Source: SABI01 sp028532915
Lineage (GTDB): Bacteria; Spirochaetota; Spirochaetia; Sphaerochaetales; Sphaerochaetaceae
Assembly (NCBI GenBank): GCA_963677225.1
Contig: OY781923.1
Coordinates: forward strand, 310,001-374,000
DNA: 64,000 nucleotides
Direction: 5' to 3'
Below the pieces are notes generated by a model, which saw only the letters and a program-made list of their open reading frames with translations, ran no database searches and had not been told where the DNA came from. The translations under genes were made by a program, and so were the position numbers. Of the stretch, positions 52,685-61,892 are shown in pieces (position 1 is the first letter of the stretch; each line of letters starts with the position of its first letter).

Positions 52685-53005
52685 ATGGCTAAATTATCAA
52701 AGTCTCTTGGATGGATCAATTTCGTGCTGGCTCTCTGGATGATTCTTTCACCTGCGATCTTTACGTTCCAAACCGGGGCAGTCTTCACTGTCATTGCCGG
52801 AATCGTCACTGCAGTGATCATCTATCTGGCTGTCCGCAAGCCCGACCAGAAGGGTTTCACCTGGGCTTATCTGTTCATCTCGATTTTCATGTTTATTTCG
52901 CCCTGGATCATCGGGTTCACAGGCGGTGCTGCCTGGAACATGAGAATAATCACATTGGTAATGGTGGTACTCTCCATCTGGATTCTGCAGCAGAAGAGCG
53001 AATAG
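52685..53005 (+). CDS. SPW-repeat membrane protein
   Basis: A 106-residue protein with four membrane segments in two repeats. Each repeat carries the SPW-type motif: WMILSPAIF (~18-26) and FISPWIIGF (~70-78). SPW proteins are widespread, but their role is not known. A strong AGGAGG site precedes the ATG. It stands alone between the MalT-like and radical SAM genes on the same strand. Confidence 0.85.
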   Translation: MAKLSKSLGWINFVLALWMILSPAIFTFQTGAVFTVIAGIVTAVIIYLAVRKPDQKGFTWAYLFISIFMFISPWIIGFTGGAAWNMRIITLVMVVLSIWILQQKSE

Positions 53006-53013
53006 CGACTTAG

Positions 53014-53045
53014 CCGGAGACTCGGGCCTGAAAGGGAGTCTCCGG
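53014..53045 (+). terminator. Stem-loop between SPW and radical SAM genes
   Basis: Perfect 10-bp arms CCGGAGACTC (53014-53023) and GAGTCTCCGG (53036-53045) with a 12-nt loop and no T tract. It may attenuate or stabilise the transcript rather than end it. Confidence 0.55.
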
Positions 53046-53075
53046 TCTCTCATATACCGATACGTGGAGGATGAT

Positions 53076-54482
53076 ATGAATAAAAGAGATGCGATGCATT
53101 CGACTATCATGACGATGATGAAGGTGATAAAGAAAAATCCTGACGGGATCATTGAGCGTATACTGCCGATGGTCGAATACTTTATGGGTAATGAGACTCA
53201 TAAGAAGCAGTTGAACAACTTCAGGACCTCTTGGAACAGACGGGACAACAATTACAAACTGGTCCATAATATCATCGATACGATCGATCCGAACTGTCTC
53301 GACAAGATGGTCGACAACCTGGTGCTGAATGCGGCATGGGAAGGAAATCAGAAACTGAGAGATAACAGAGACAAGTATGATCTCAACATTCCGTGGGCGA
53401 TTCTGATCGATCCCACCACAGCATGCAACCTTCACTGTAAAGGGTGCTGGGCAGAAGGATACGGCAGAACAGACTCTCTCGATAATGAACTGATCGACAG
53501 GATCATAACCGAAGGGAAGGAGTTGGGAATCTACATGTACCTTTACTCGGGTGGAGAGCCTCTGGTGAGAAGGAAGGATCTTATAGAACTGGCAAGAAAA
53601 CATAATGACTGCTATTTCCTGGCATTTACCAACGGGACGCTCATCGATGAGGAATTTGCCGAACAGCTGAGAGAGGTCGGCAACTTCACCCTCGCGATCA
53701 GTATGGAAGGAAGCAGAGAGGAGACCGATGCGCGAAGAGGAGAGGGTTCCTATGATACGATGATGCATGCAATGAAGATGTTGAGAAAGAAGGGTGTTCC
53801 GTTCGGTTTCTCTTCCTGTTATCACAGTGAAAACAGCGAGACGGTAGGAAGTGAAGAGTATATCGATTCGATGATCGATCTCGGAGCGATCTTCGGATGG
53901 CTGTTCACCTATATCCCTGTGGGTAAAAACGCTGTTCCTTCTCTGATTGCGACACCCGAGCAGAGAGAGTACATGTATCATCAGGTGAGAACATTCAGAA
54001 AGACGAAGCCGATATTCCTGATGGACTTCTGGAATGACGGAGAATATGTATACGGATGTATCGCAGGAGGAAGGAACTATTTCCACATAAATGCGAGAGG
54101 TGATGTCGAACCGTGCGCCTTCATCCATTATTCGGACATATCTATCAAGGATCACTCTCTCCTGGAAGTTCTCCACTCTCAGCTTTTCCAGCAGTACCGG
54201 GCTCATCAGCCGTTCAACAAGAACTATCTGAGACCGTGTCCTCTTCTGGATAATCCTCAATATCTGCGGAAGATGGTGAATGAGAGCAAGGCAGTTTCCA
54301 CCGAGTATATTCATACCGAGAGTGTGGAAGATCTGACAGCCAAGACCGATGATGCAGCTGCCGCCTGGGCGCCTGTCGCCGACAGGCTATGGCGCGAAAA
54401 TCCGCGTTCTGTCGAGATGGAGCATAAGAGCTGGCCGGGAGCCCCTGATCCTGGAAGAAAAAGAAGACGGAAAAGTTCATAA
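53076..54482 (+). CDS. Radical SAM protein with SPASM-like C-terminal cysteines
   Basis: A 468-residue enzyme. The radical SAM cluster motif CNLHCKGC is near residue 118, then YSGGEPLVRR. The C-terminal part has GCIAGGRNYFHINARGDVEPCAF and RPCPLLDN, the Cys pattern of SPASM/twitch auxiliary clusters. An N-terminal helical extension of about 100 residues precedes the core. Such proteins modify peptides, cofactors or lipids; no precursor peptide is visible nearby. ATG 53076 is chosen because GGAGG lies 5 nt upstream; GTG 53064 overlaps it. The Lys/Arg-rich tail is unusual. Confidence 0.87.
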   Translation: MNKRDAMHSTIMTMMKVIKKNPDGIIERILPMVEYFMGNETHKKQLNNFRTSWNRRDNNYKLVHNIIDTIDPNCLDKMVDNLVLNAAWEGNQKLRDNRDKYDLNIPWAILIDPTTACNLHCKGCWAEGYGRTDSLDNELIDRIITEGKELGIYMYLYSGGEPLVRRKDLIELARKHNDCYFLAFTNGTLIDEEFAEQLREVGNFTLAISMEGSREETDARRGEGSYDTMMHAMKMLRKKGVPFGFSSCYHSENSETVGSEEYIDSMIDLGAIFGWLFTYIPVGKNAVPSLIATPEQREYMYHQVRTFRKTKPIFLMDFWNDGEYVYGCIAGGRNYFHINARGDVEPCAFIHYSDISIKDHSLLEVLHSQLFQQYRAHQPFNKNYLRPCPLLDNPQYLRKMVNESKAVSTEYIHTESVEDLTAKTDDAAAAWAPVADRLWRENPRSVEMEHKSWPGAPDPGRKRRRKSS

Positions 54483-54856
54483 CAGCAAAAATAAAGAGGG
54501 GTCCTTCCCCTCTTTTTTATGGGTGTGAGAAAGAGAAGAAGGGGTGACCTGTCACTCTGAATATGTTATCGTATGGTAAGTATCCTAGTATGCAGGCTGG
54601 AAGTTTTAAGCGCTCTTTTTCTGCCCGGATAAGGGTGATTTTTGGATACGGATTTATCGATAGGGTAAAAATGGGAAGATTTTTCTTATCTTATATGACA
54701 AAGAAAGATAACTTGCCGGAAAATTCGTATTCTGATAGTGATTTAAATAAAAATATAGTATAGAATCCGTGTGGATAAAATAATGTGGGTCATTTCTGTT
54801 ATTCAGAGATTTCGCACAGAAATTAATACACTTTTATTTATATTAGAGGAAGTCAT
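54483..54856. other. Intergenic region between radical SAM gene and hppA
   Basis: 374 bp holding the terminator at 54493-54519. The rest is AT-rich, presumably with the hppA promoter near 54750-54840. A 66-codon ORF at 54563-54763 lacks a ribosome binding site and family similarity, and I do not call it. Confidence 0.6.
54493..54519 (+). terminator. Rho-independent terminator after the radical SAM gene
   Basis: AAAGAGGGG (54493-54501) pairs with CCCCTCTTT (54507-54515), followed by more T. A textbook terminator 10 bp past the stop. Confidence 0.93.
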
Positions 54857-57004
54857 ATGATCGGATTTATCATCATTGCGGCTGTTGCAGCACTTGCCTT
54901 CGCTGCAATCAACTACTACGGAGTTAAAAGAAAAGATCCTGGTACATCTGAGATGCAGCAGATCTCGGGCGCTATTCAGGAGGGGGCAAGAGCCTTTCTG
55001 CGTCATGAATACTCTGTGATACTGAAGGTTGTCATCATCATCGCTATTCTTCTTGGCGTTGTCGTTTCTGTCACCAGTGCCTTTGCGTTCATTCTCGGTG
55101 CTGTGATGAGTGCCAGTGCCGGATGGATCGGAATGAATATCGCGACTATCAGTAACGTAAGGGTCTCCAATGAGGCACGTCTTACCAAGAGCCTCGGAAA
55201 GACTCTGAGAGTCGCCTTCAGAGGAGGATCTGTAATGGGTCTGGCCGTCGGCGGATTCGCCCTGCTCGGGCTTGCGATCGTCTATTTCGTATTCGGCGTG
55301 CTGCTGAATCAGGTGGCACCCGAGAATCTTGTATTCCATACGAACTGGCTCGGAATCAGTGATATCCCGTTCACCATGACTATCAGCGCGTATGCTCTGG
55401 GGTGTTCCATCATCGCGATGTTCAACCGTGTCGGAGGAGGAATCTACACCAAGGCCGCCGATATGGGAGCTGACCTCGTCGGAAAGACTGAAGCCGGTAT
55501 TCCCGAAGATGATCCGAGAAACCCTGCAACCATCGCGGATAATGTCGGTGATAACGTAGGAGACGTTGCCGGTCTGGGATCAGACCTTCTTGAAAGTTAT
55601 GTGGGAGCGCTGGTCTCAGCAATGATTCTGGCGGCATATATCTATTTCTCTCAGGGTAATATTTCAGCGACGCTCGTGTCCAAATTGATTTATGCACCGC
55701 TTCTGGTGGCAGCTGTGGGAATCCTCTCTTCAATGGTCGGAATCCTGTTCCTTCTGGTCAAGAAAGTATCGAGTGATCCTCACAAAGAGCTGAACGCCGC
55801 TACATTCATGGGAGCCGGTCTGACGATCGCTTCATCGGCCGTGATCTCCTATCTGGTTTTCAAAGGAGAGGCGCTTGGTGAGATCGGGTTCGCTCTCGGA
55901 GCATTCTCCCCGTGGGTCTGTGCCGTATTGGGTATCGTCAGCGGTATCATCATCGGGCAGATCGCTGAATACTACACCAGTTACGACTACAGACCGACTC
56001 AGAAGATTTCCTCTTCGAGTCAGGAAGGCCCTGCTCTGACAATCACTCAGGGGATGTCGGTCGGGATGATCAGTGTCATCGGACCTGTTCTGGTGCTGGG
56101 AGTCGCCATCATCGCGGCGAACATGACTGCCGGATTGTACGGAGTTGCGATGGCTGCCATCGGAATGCTCAGTTTCGTTACAGTCACAGTCAGCGTCGAC
56201 ACATACGGACCTATCGCCGATAACGCAGGCGGTATCAGCGAGATGGCGAAACTCCACCCGGAGGTGAGAGGTATCACAGATGAACTCGATGCCGTAGGTA
56301 ACACTACTGCAGCTATCGGGAAGGGTTTCGCGATCGGTTCTGCTACATTGGCAGCCCTTTCACTGTTCTCCTCTTATCTGTATGCCCAGGCGGGAGAGAC
56401 CGTTGCCCACGGGGTTGATATGATATTGAACATGGTCAACCCTCTCACGCTGGTAGGAGCACTGGTTGGAGGAGCTCTTCCTTATCTGTTCAGCGGAATT
56501 CTGATCGAAGCTGTTGCCAATGCGGCACGTAAGATGGTTCAGGAAGTAAGAAGACAGTTCAAGGCGGATCCCGGAATTATTCAGGGAACATCATTGCCAG
56601 ATTATACTACCTGTATTAGTATAAGTAGTGCGGGGGCCCTTTCGGAGATGAAGATTCCTGCTCTCATCTCGGTAGCGACTCCGCTGGTTACAGGATTCAT
56701 CTTCGGAGCTGAATTCGTAGGAGGTCTGCTGATCGGAACGACATTATCTTCTGTCATGCTGGCTCTGTACACTGCTAATGCAGGAGGAGCATGGGATAAC
56801 GGAAAGAAATACGTGGAACATGGACACTTTGGAGGAAAAGGTTCGAATGCCCATAAGGCCGCAGTCGTCGGTGATACCGTCGGTGATCCGTTAAAAGACA
56901 CTGTCGGACCTTCACTCGATATTCTTATCAAGATAATGGCGATCGTCTCTGTCATCTCTGTTTCGATATTCAGTAAATATAATTTGTTTGCCCTGTTCAT
57001 GTAG
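54857..57004 (+). CDS. hppA: Membrane-bound ion-pumping pyrophosphatase
   Basis: A 715-residue membrane pyrophosphatase with about sixteen transmembrane helices. It couples pyrophosphate hydrolysis to H+ or Na+ export. The pyrophosphate site is DMGADLVGKTEAG near residue 200, with DNVGDNVGDVAGLGSDL after it and GDTVGDPLKDTVGPS near the end. GNTTAAIGKGFAIGSATL, with Ala where K+-independent enzymes have Lys, marks the K+-dependent class, which includes all Na+ pumps. The pumped ion cannot be settled from these motifs. A good AGAGGAAG site precedes the ATG. A small uncharacterised gene follows 18 bp later. Confidence 0.95.
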   Translation: MIGFIIIAAVAALAFAAINYYGVKRKDPGTSEMQQISGAIQEGARAFLRHEYSVILKVVIIIAILLGVVVSVTSAFAFILGAVMSASAGWIGMNIATISNVRVSNEARLTKSLGKTLRVAFRGGSVMGLAVGGFALLGLAIVYFVFGVLLNQVAPENLVFHTNWLGISDIPFTMTISAYALGCSIIAMFNRVGGGIYTKAADMGADLVGKTEAGIPEDDPRNPATIADNVGDNVGDVAGLGSDLLESYVGALVSAMILAAYIYFSQGNISATLVSKLIYAPLLVAAVGILSSMVGILFLLVKKVSSDPHKELNAATFMGAGLTIASSAVISYLVFKGEALGEIGFALGAFSPWVCAVLGIVSGIIIGQIAEYYTSYDYRPTQKISSSSQEGPALTITQGMSVGMISVIGPVLVLGVAIIAANMTAGLYGVAMAAIGMLSFVTVTVSVDTYGPIADNAGGISEMAKLHPEVRGITDELDAVGNTTAAIGKGFAIGSATLAALSLFSSYLYAQAGETVAHGVDMILNMVNPLTLVGALVGGALPYLFSGILIEAVANAARKMVQEVRRQFKADPGIIQGTSLPDYTTCISISSAGALSEMKIPALISVATPLVTGFIFGAEFVGGLLIGTTLSSVMLALYTANAGGAWDNGKKYVEHGHFGGKGSNAHKAAVVGDTVGDPLKDTVGPSLDILIKIMAIVSVISVSIFSKYNLFALFM

Positions 57005-57022
57005 TAGAAAAGGAGGGATTGG

Positions 57023-57796
57023 ATGATCTATTACTATGTTGTCTTTTCACCGATAGAGGCCTTTATCGCTTCACAGCTGGAACCGAAACAGTTCGGGATG
57101 TATATGGCGAGAGGTTCCAAGAAAGGTTCAGCCGAACAGCTGATGTTCGCTGAGGTAGAAGGCGGTTTCGGTAACTATTTCGATTGGGATTATGCCGAGG
57201 CCAATTGTGTCGAGCACAGCAACGGTGAGGTCAAACACTCCCTCTATCTCTCGATCTACCGGGTGATCGAACACATCCCGCTGGAAGCATACAAAGATGT
57301 CTTTCTGGTCAACAAGGATGGAAGGACTCTTGCATTGAAGGCTGCCGAATACCGCCAGCCGCATAACTGGAGAGGATACGGGCTGTACAAGGAACACTGC
57401 CCTGTACACCCGTTCATCGTCAGTTCTCTCGACCCCAAGGCTCTTGCCGATTACATCATCAATGACCGGACCAAAAAGATCACCGTTCCTGCGATCATCT
57501 TCAACGATGTACGCATCATAGATTTCGATGAGAAAGAGGACACGGGGAATATCGGAAGCATGTTCGAACGGGATCTCGACCATCTGAAAGACTGTATCTC
57601 CACCATAACTGAGCAGTCTCAGAAAATGACGAAGACTGTCGACCGGTCTTTCGGGACACGGTTCACCTATCAGATAATCGATACGGGAATCTATATTGCA
57701 CGGGGAAAGAGTATCCTCTTCTATCCGATGCCGTCGGTAGAACAGCTGAGAGAACTCGATTACGATTGGGGAAGAAGTGCTAACATCTTCCCGTGA
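57023..57796 (+). CDS. Uncharacterised 257-residue protein following hppA
   Basis: I do not recognise the family. It is soluble, with no signal peptide or membrane segment, and rich in Tyr and acidic residues. Three blocks look structured: residues ~1-75 (YYYVVFSPIEAF), ~80-155 and ~165-225, the last containing a helix (DLDHLKDCISTITEQSQKMTK) that could be a coiled coil. It has a strong AAGGAGGGA site and lies 18 bp after hppA, so both are made from one transcript. A role linked to the pyrophosphatase is possible but unsupported by motifs. Confidence 0.72.
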   Translation: MIYYYVVFSPIEAFIASQLEPKQFGMYMARGSKKGSAEQLMFAEVEGGFGNYFDWDYAEANCVEHSNGEVKHSLYLSIYRVIEHIPLEAYKDVFLVNKDGRTLALKAAEYRQPHNWRGYGLYKEHCPVHPFIVSSLDPKALADYIINDRTKKITVPAIIFNDVRIIDFDEKEDTGNIGSMFERDLDHLKDCISTITEQSQKMTKTVDRSFGTRFTYQIIDTGIYIARGKSILFYPMPSVEQLRELDYDWGRSANIFP

Positions 57797-57807
57797 CACT
57801 TAAGAAG

Positions 57808-57835
57808 ATCCCGACTGGATAAACCCGGCCGGGAT
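57808..57835. terminator. Stem-loop between convergent genes near 57.8 kb
   Basis: ATCCCG (57808-57813) pairs with CGGGAT (57830-57835), followed by ATTTATTT on the + strand. It is probably the end of the hppA transcript. Confidence 0.55.
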
Positions 57836-57838
57836 TAT

Positions 57839-60790
57839 TTATTTGGTTTCGATGTACTCGTACAAATCCGGGGGAACTGATTTGTGCATGGCAAAGCGCA
57901 TTCTCACTACGGGCAAAGTCTCCCCTTTATCATTTTCTTTGGTATGCTGCTCATTAGAGATGAATGATACATCTCCCATATAGTAGAACTTCTTTCCTTC
58001 GTCATTGTTCTTTTGAATAAAGAGAAGCTTTCTCAGCGGTCCTTCTTCATTTCTGATTGCCTTCGGTTCTGACGAATCGATTTTCACCCTTGTCCTTGTT
58101 TCCCATATGAAGGTTTCCGGATTTTCAAAACGATCATAATAATTGATTGCAGAATCAATTTGATCTTCTTTTTTATGATAGGTTACGAATATGGGGCATG
58201 TCATAGTCTCCCTGTGAACCTTGTAACCGAATATTGTCCCGTGTTCGTCCTTTGTCCAGTTGAGCATCCTGCACACTTCTTCTCTGGAATATTTATGATA
58301 CAAGATGAGATCATCATCTTGGCGTTTCGGTAACATCGATGTTTCATACTCATGCTTTGAAATGGCGATGATGTCCTCAAGTTCATCTTTGTAGACACTG
58401 TTTGAAAGAAGATCTTTGAATTGGGCACTTATATATACAAGATCGCCCCTTCTGGTGCAGTACGAGATGTTTCCATACCCGTTTCTGGCTCCTTCTGGAA
58501 AGAACTGGTTCGAAAGGATTCTCAAGGCACTATCATAGCTGTCGCGCGACAGCCTGAAGCCGTATAGGCTTTCTGTTTCATTGTTCAATATTTCAAACGA
58601 AAGAGGTGTTTCCTGTTTTATCAGATGGGCGATGATCATAGTCTCGTATGGACGGATACCAAAGGCGAGCACGCGGGAAAAGAAGTTGAGGCTTCTCAGA
58701 TGTATGTCGCTGAGATCCATCTGGAAATCATTTTGAATCTGATTCTTATCGGTACATGTATTAAGAAATTCCTTTTCAGCCTCGACTTTGAATGAATAAT
58801 AATTCTTGAATTTCTCAAGAAACAGAAGAGGAGACATCACTCCATGAGTGATAAAGTCTGTCATCTTCGGTATGCGACCGATCTTGGCCCTTACCCTGAT
58901 ATATTCTCCTTTAAGCAGCTTTTTATGAGTGATGCAAGCTGTGTTGATCGACTGATATATCCTCTCTTTCGCGACCGCATCGAAATTGACTGTCGATACC
59001 CCTTGTATTCCCAGAGAGCCGCTGCTGACAAGTTTTCTCAGATTGTCCTTTTTATAGGAAGTGTCTCCGAACAGTGCGATAGGAATGAGATAGTTATTCT
59101 GATAATTCCCGATGAAATCTATGACGGTGAGAAATTTCTTTCCTTTATGTTTTCTCAGTCCCCGTCCCATCTGCTGGATGAAGATTATGGCCGACTGTGT
59201 GGGTCTCAGCATGATGATCTGATTGAGAGATGGGATATCTATTCCTTCATTGAGGATGTCGACGGCTATAAGGTATTCGAGCTCTCCGTTTTCGAGTCTG
59301 TCGAAGGCCTCATTTCTTGCATCGTCACTGTCTTCTCCGCTGAGAGCAAGAGTGGAAAGCCCCATTTTATTGAGCCTTTCACTCAGGATCGATGCTTCTT
59401 TGTTACGTGAAACGAAGATCAGTCCTCTGCGCCTGATGCTCGGGACCGAATAGCGGTCTATTGCTTCCACGATCTGACGGACCTTCTCATCCTCTTTGAG
59501 GAGGGCGAACAAAGAGAGTTTCTCATAGTGTTTATCATCGATAGCAAGATCGCTGATGCCGTAATAATGAAACGGGCAGAGAAGGTCTGCCTCAAGTGCC
59601 TGATTGAGCCGTATCTCATATGCGATATTATGATCGAACAGACGAAAGATATCGTATCCGTCGCTGCGTTCGGGGGTCGCCGTCATCCCCAGAAGGAATT
59701 TCGGAGTGAAATAGGAGAGAACCTTCTCATAACTCGGAGCTCCGGCTTTGTGAACTTCATCGACGACGATGTAATCGAACTCATCACGGGCAAATGAATG
59801 AAGAGTCCTATCTTTGCTTAGAGTCTGAATCATGGCGAAGGTGTATACGGCATCTCTGTCATAATGGTTTGATCCTCCGAGAAGACTCGCTTTGATGCTG
59901 TTCGAGAGAATCTGACGGAATTTGTGCATAGATTCGCGGGCTATCTGTTGGCGGTGTACGATAAACAGGAACTTCCTCGGAGCGAATCGTCTTACATCGA
60001 ACGCACTCAGAAACGTCTTTCCTGAACCGGTAGCAGAGATCAGTATCGCCTTGTTCTCCCCCCTTTCTCTAAGTGCATCAAGAGAGCGAAGGGCCTCCTT
60101 CTGCATAGAATTCGCGACGATCTTCTTCTCGTCAAAGGTCTCTTCCTCTTCAGGAAGGACCGATGGGGATGGTTGTTTCTGTTTTATGTTCTCTCTGAGA
60201 GTTTCATATTGAGCGATGAGAGCCGGTGAGACCTCATAAGCTTTATTCCATGCCAGGGTGAATTCCTCGCGGGTCTTTCTCAGCAGCTCTCCCTCATCGA
60301 GAGACACCAGCCGGACATTCCATTCTCTGTTTCTCGCAAGTGCGTTATCTGTAATATTCGAAGAGCCTATGATCACCGATGAGCACTTTTCTTCGTGGTG
60401 GAATATATAGCCTTTTGCATGAAACGGATCCGAACGGTACATTCGTATTTCGATATTATCGAATTTGTCGTACAGAATACGAAGGGCTTCAGGCTCTGTG
60501 AAGTTAAGGTAATCTGAAGTGAGGATCCTTCCTTTCACACCCCGTTTCTGTGCATCATAAAGTGACTGCAAAAGCATCATCACCCCGCCTGTGGTAATGA
60601 ATGCGACCGAAAATTCGAATGAAGTACATTCGTTGAGTTCTCTTATGAGTGTATGGATCACCTTAGAACGGGGAGGATCATTGAGGATGAGCGACGGTCT
60701 GTAGGCAAGAGGGGATTGTGTTCTGTAATCAATGAAGCCGCTGGTAAGCGAGAGAGGAAGATCTGCTGAAGGTGATTGGTCTTTGTTCAT
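57839..60790 (-). CDS. PLD-nuclease/SF2 helicase/DUF3427 fusion protein
   Basis: A 983-residue fusion. Residues ~30-190 form a phospholipase D-like domain, with FHAKGYIFH and GSSNITDNAL giving one HKD motif. Residues ~225-590 form an SF2 helicase: Walker A SATGSGKTF, DEVH box, MTATPERSDGYDIF, and QQMGRGLRKHKGK. The rest matches DUF3427-type C-terminal regions. Such proteins are typical of mobile or defence-related loci. A NUDIX gene overlaps its start by 4 bp (ATGA), so the two proteins are made together. The likely role is nucleic-acid cleavage at invading or damaged DNA, which is inference. Confidence 0.85.
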   Translation of the reverse strand: MNKDQSPSADLPLSLTSGFIDYRTQSPLAYRPSLILNDPPRSKVIHTLIRELNECTSFEFSVAFITTGGVMMLLQSLYDAQKRGVKGRILTSDYLNFTEPEALRILYDKFDNIEIRMYRSDPFHAKGYIFHHEEKCSSVIIGSSNITDNALARNREWNVRLVSLDEGELLRKTREEFTLAWNKAYEVSPALIAQYETLRENIKQKQPSPSVLPEEEETFDEKKIVANSMQKEALRSLDALRERGENKAILISATGSGKTFLSAFDVRRFAPRKFLFIVHRQQIARESMHKFRQILSNSIKASLLGGSNHYDRDAVYTFAMIQTLSKDRTLHSFARDEFDYIVVDEVHKAGAPSYEKVLSYFTPKFLLGMTATPERSDGYDIFRLFDHNIAYEIRLNQALEADLLCPFHYYGISDLAIDDKHYEKLSLFALLKEDEKVRQIVEAIDRYSVPSIRRRGLIFVSRNKEASILSERLNKMGLSTLALSGEDSDDARNEAFDRLENGELEYLIAVDILNEGIDIPSLNQIIMLRPTQSAIIFIQQMGRGLRKHKGKKFLTVIDFIGNYQNNYLIPIALFGDTSYKKDNLRKLVSSGSLGIQGVSTVNFDAVAKERIYQSINTACITHKKLLKGEYIRVRAKIGRIPKMTDFITHGVMSPLLFLEKFKNYYSFKVEAEKEFLNTCTDKNQIQNDFQMDLSDIHLRSLNFFSRVLAFGIRPYETMIIAHLIKQETPLSFEILNNETESLYGFRLSRDSYDSALRILSNQFFPEGARNGYGNISYCTRRGDLVYISAQFKDLLSNSVYKDELEDIIAISKHEYETSMLPKRQDDDLILYHKYSREEVCRMLNWTKDEHGTIFGYKVHRETMTCPIFVTYHKKEDQIDSAINYYDRFENPETFIWETRTRVKIDSSEPKAIRNEEGPLRKLLFIQKNNDEGKKFYYMGDVSFISNEQHTKENDKGETLPVVRMRFAMHKSVPPDLYEYIETK

Positions 60791-61185
60791 CTTTCCATTG
60801 CTGTACTGTGCAGCTTCTGTGCGATAGGGATGTCGGCTGCGGCCCAGTCAAGGTCCATCAGTTGTTCTACAGGGCACCAAAATGAATCTACGTGTTCGTT
60901 CAACCTGATATCTCCCCGTGTTAATTTGCATAGGTAGGCATCCATCGTGATGTGGAAACTTTCATACTGGTGCGAGACTCTCAGAAAGTGTCCTTTCACT
61001 ACGATGTCGACAGAGAGTTCCTCACGGATCTCTCTGACGATTGCCTGAGCACCCGATTCACCCTCTTCGAGCTTACCTCCGGGAAACTCCCATTTGAGAG
61101 CAAGTTCCCCGGCATCCTTTCTCTGTGCTGCGAATATCTTATTATCCTTTTCTATGACTGCTGCTGCTACGTGTATCTGTTTCAT
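60787..61185 (-). CDS. NUDIX hydrolase (MutT type), coupled to the helicase
   Basis: A 132-residue MutT-like pyrophosphohydrolase. The Nudix box runs through WEFPGGKLEEGESGAQAIVREIREELSV (key residues GG, E, REEL), starting near residue 34. The N terminus MKQIHVAAAVIEKD is the usual opening of the MutT/CTP-type group, so ATG 61185 is chosen over upstream in-frame codons. Substrates may be oxidised dNTPs or other nucleotides. It is upstream of, and translationally coupled to, the PLD-helicase gene, a pairing that suggests nucleotide cleaning or signalling for that protein. Confidence 0.88.
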   Translation of the reverse strand: MKQIHVAAAVIEKDNKIFAAQRKDAGELALKWEFPGGKLEEGESGAQAIVREIREELSVDIVVKGHFLRVSHQYESFHITMDAYLCKLTRGDIRLNEHVDSFWCPVEQLMDLDWAAADIPIAQKLHSTAMER

Positions 61186-61200
61186 GGTATTACAGGCTGT

Positions 61201-61229
61201 ATTGTAGCAGCTCTTCATCTTCGGGTCCA
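61201..61229 (-). promoter_or_regulatory. Promoter of the NUDIX-helicase operon
   Basis: On the minus strand TGGACC (61229-61224), a 17-bp spacer and TACAAT (61206-61201), 15 nt before the ATG. The leader would be under 10 nt, with no ribosome binding site. Confidence 0.45.
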
Positions 61230-61313
61230 GGCGCTTCAATCGGTGATTTTAAAAAAGTGTTTTGAGAATTTTTTATAATGTATTAGATTTTCATTACAAG
61301 GAGAATTTTGAAT

Positions 61314-61823
61314 ATGAATGCAATATTTGCAAGAAAGAGTGTAAGAACATTCACAGATCAGAAAGTCGATAAAGATTCCTTATTGAAAATCGTTCATGCC
61401 GGAATGGCCGCACCTTCTGCGATGAATGTCAAACCCTGGCAGTTCATCGTCATAGAAGATCCCGAACAGAAGAAGAAGGTGTCATCGATCAGTCCGTACG
61501 CAAGATTCGCAGCGACAGCGAAAGCTGTCATCATAGCATTGGCGGACACGAGCAAGATAAGCAGGATGAACAACAAGTGGGAACAGGACCTTTCCGCTGC
61601 AACAGAAAACATGCTGCTGCAGATCGTCGAAGAAGGTCTGGGAGGATGCTGGATAGGTCTGTATCCGAATGAAGACAGGATGAAAGAGATCTCTTCTGTC
61701 ATCCAATCTCCTTCACATATTATTCCGTTTTCGATCATAGCATTGGGTCATACGGACGCTGAACCTGCACACAGGCAAACATTCGATGATTCGATCATCC
61801 ATTGGGATCGGTACGATAAATGA
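61314..61823 (+). CDS. Nitroreductase family FMN oxidoreductase
   Basis: A 169-residue flavoprotein of the nitroreductase family. It shows the FMN-phosphate-binding FARKSVRTFTDQKV near the N terminus, APSAMNVKPWQFIVI near residue 33, and EEGLGGCWIGLYP near 108. It is compact, as in members that reduce nitroaromatics, quinones or flavins; the substrate is unknown. ATG 61314 is preferred to an in-frame TTG at 61308 because AAGGAG at 61298-61303 has 10-nt spacing to it. A TATAAT lies at 61274-61279. Confidence 0.9.
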   Translation: MNAIFARKSVRTFTDQKVDKDSLLKIVHAGMAAPSAMNVKPWQFIVIEDPEQKKKVSSISPYARFAATAKAVIIALADTSKISRMNNKWEQDLSAATENMLLQIVEEGLGGCWIGLYPNEDRMKEISSVIQSPSHIIPFSIIALGHTDAEPAHRQTFDDSIIHWDRYDK

Positions 61824-61851
61824 TAGTCTCAAAGCGATGATAAGTGATTAA

Positions 61852-61888
61852 GAATCGCCTCCCGTCGTGATTACGGGAGGCCTGATTC
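61852..61888. terminator. Bidirectional stem-loop between convergent genes
   Basis: GCCTCCCGT (61857-61865) pairs with ACGGGAGGC (61873-61881), extended outside by GAATC/GATTC. It lies between the nitroreductase stop and the hydroxyacid dehydrogenase stop. Confidence 0.65.
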
Positions 61889-61892
61889 AATC

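Noticed and set aside
53076..54482. Peptide-maturation locus with a precursor peptide near the radical SAM gene
   Set aside because: No short ORF with a ribosome binding site and a Cys- or Gly-rich core is found in the adjacent spacers.
54563..54763. 66-codon ORF between the radical SAM gene and hppA
   Set aside because: No ribosome binding site, no recognisable domain and unusual composition, in a region with the features of an intergenic spacer.
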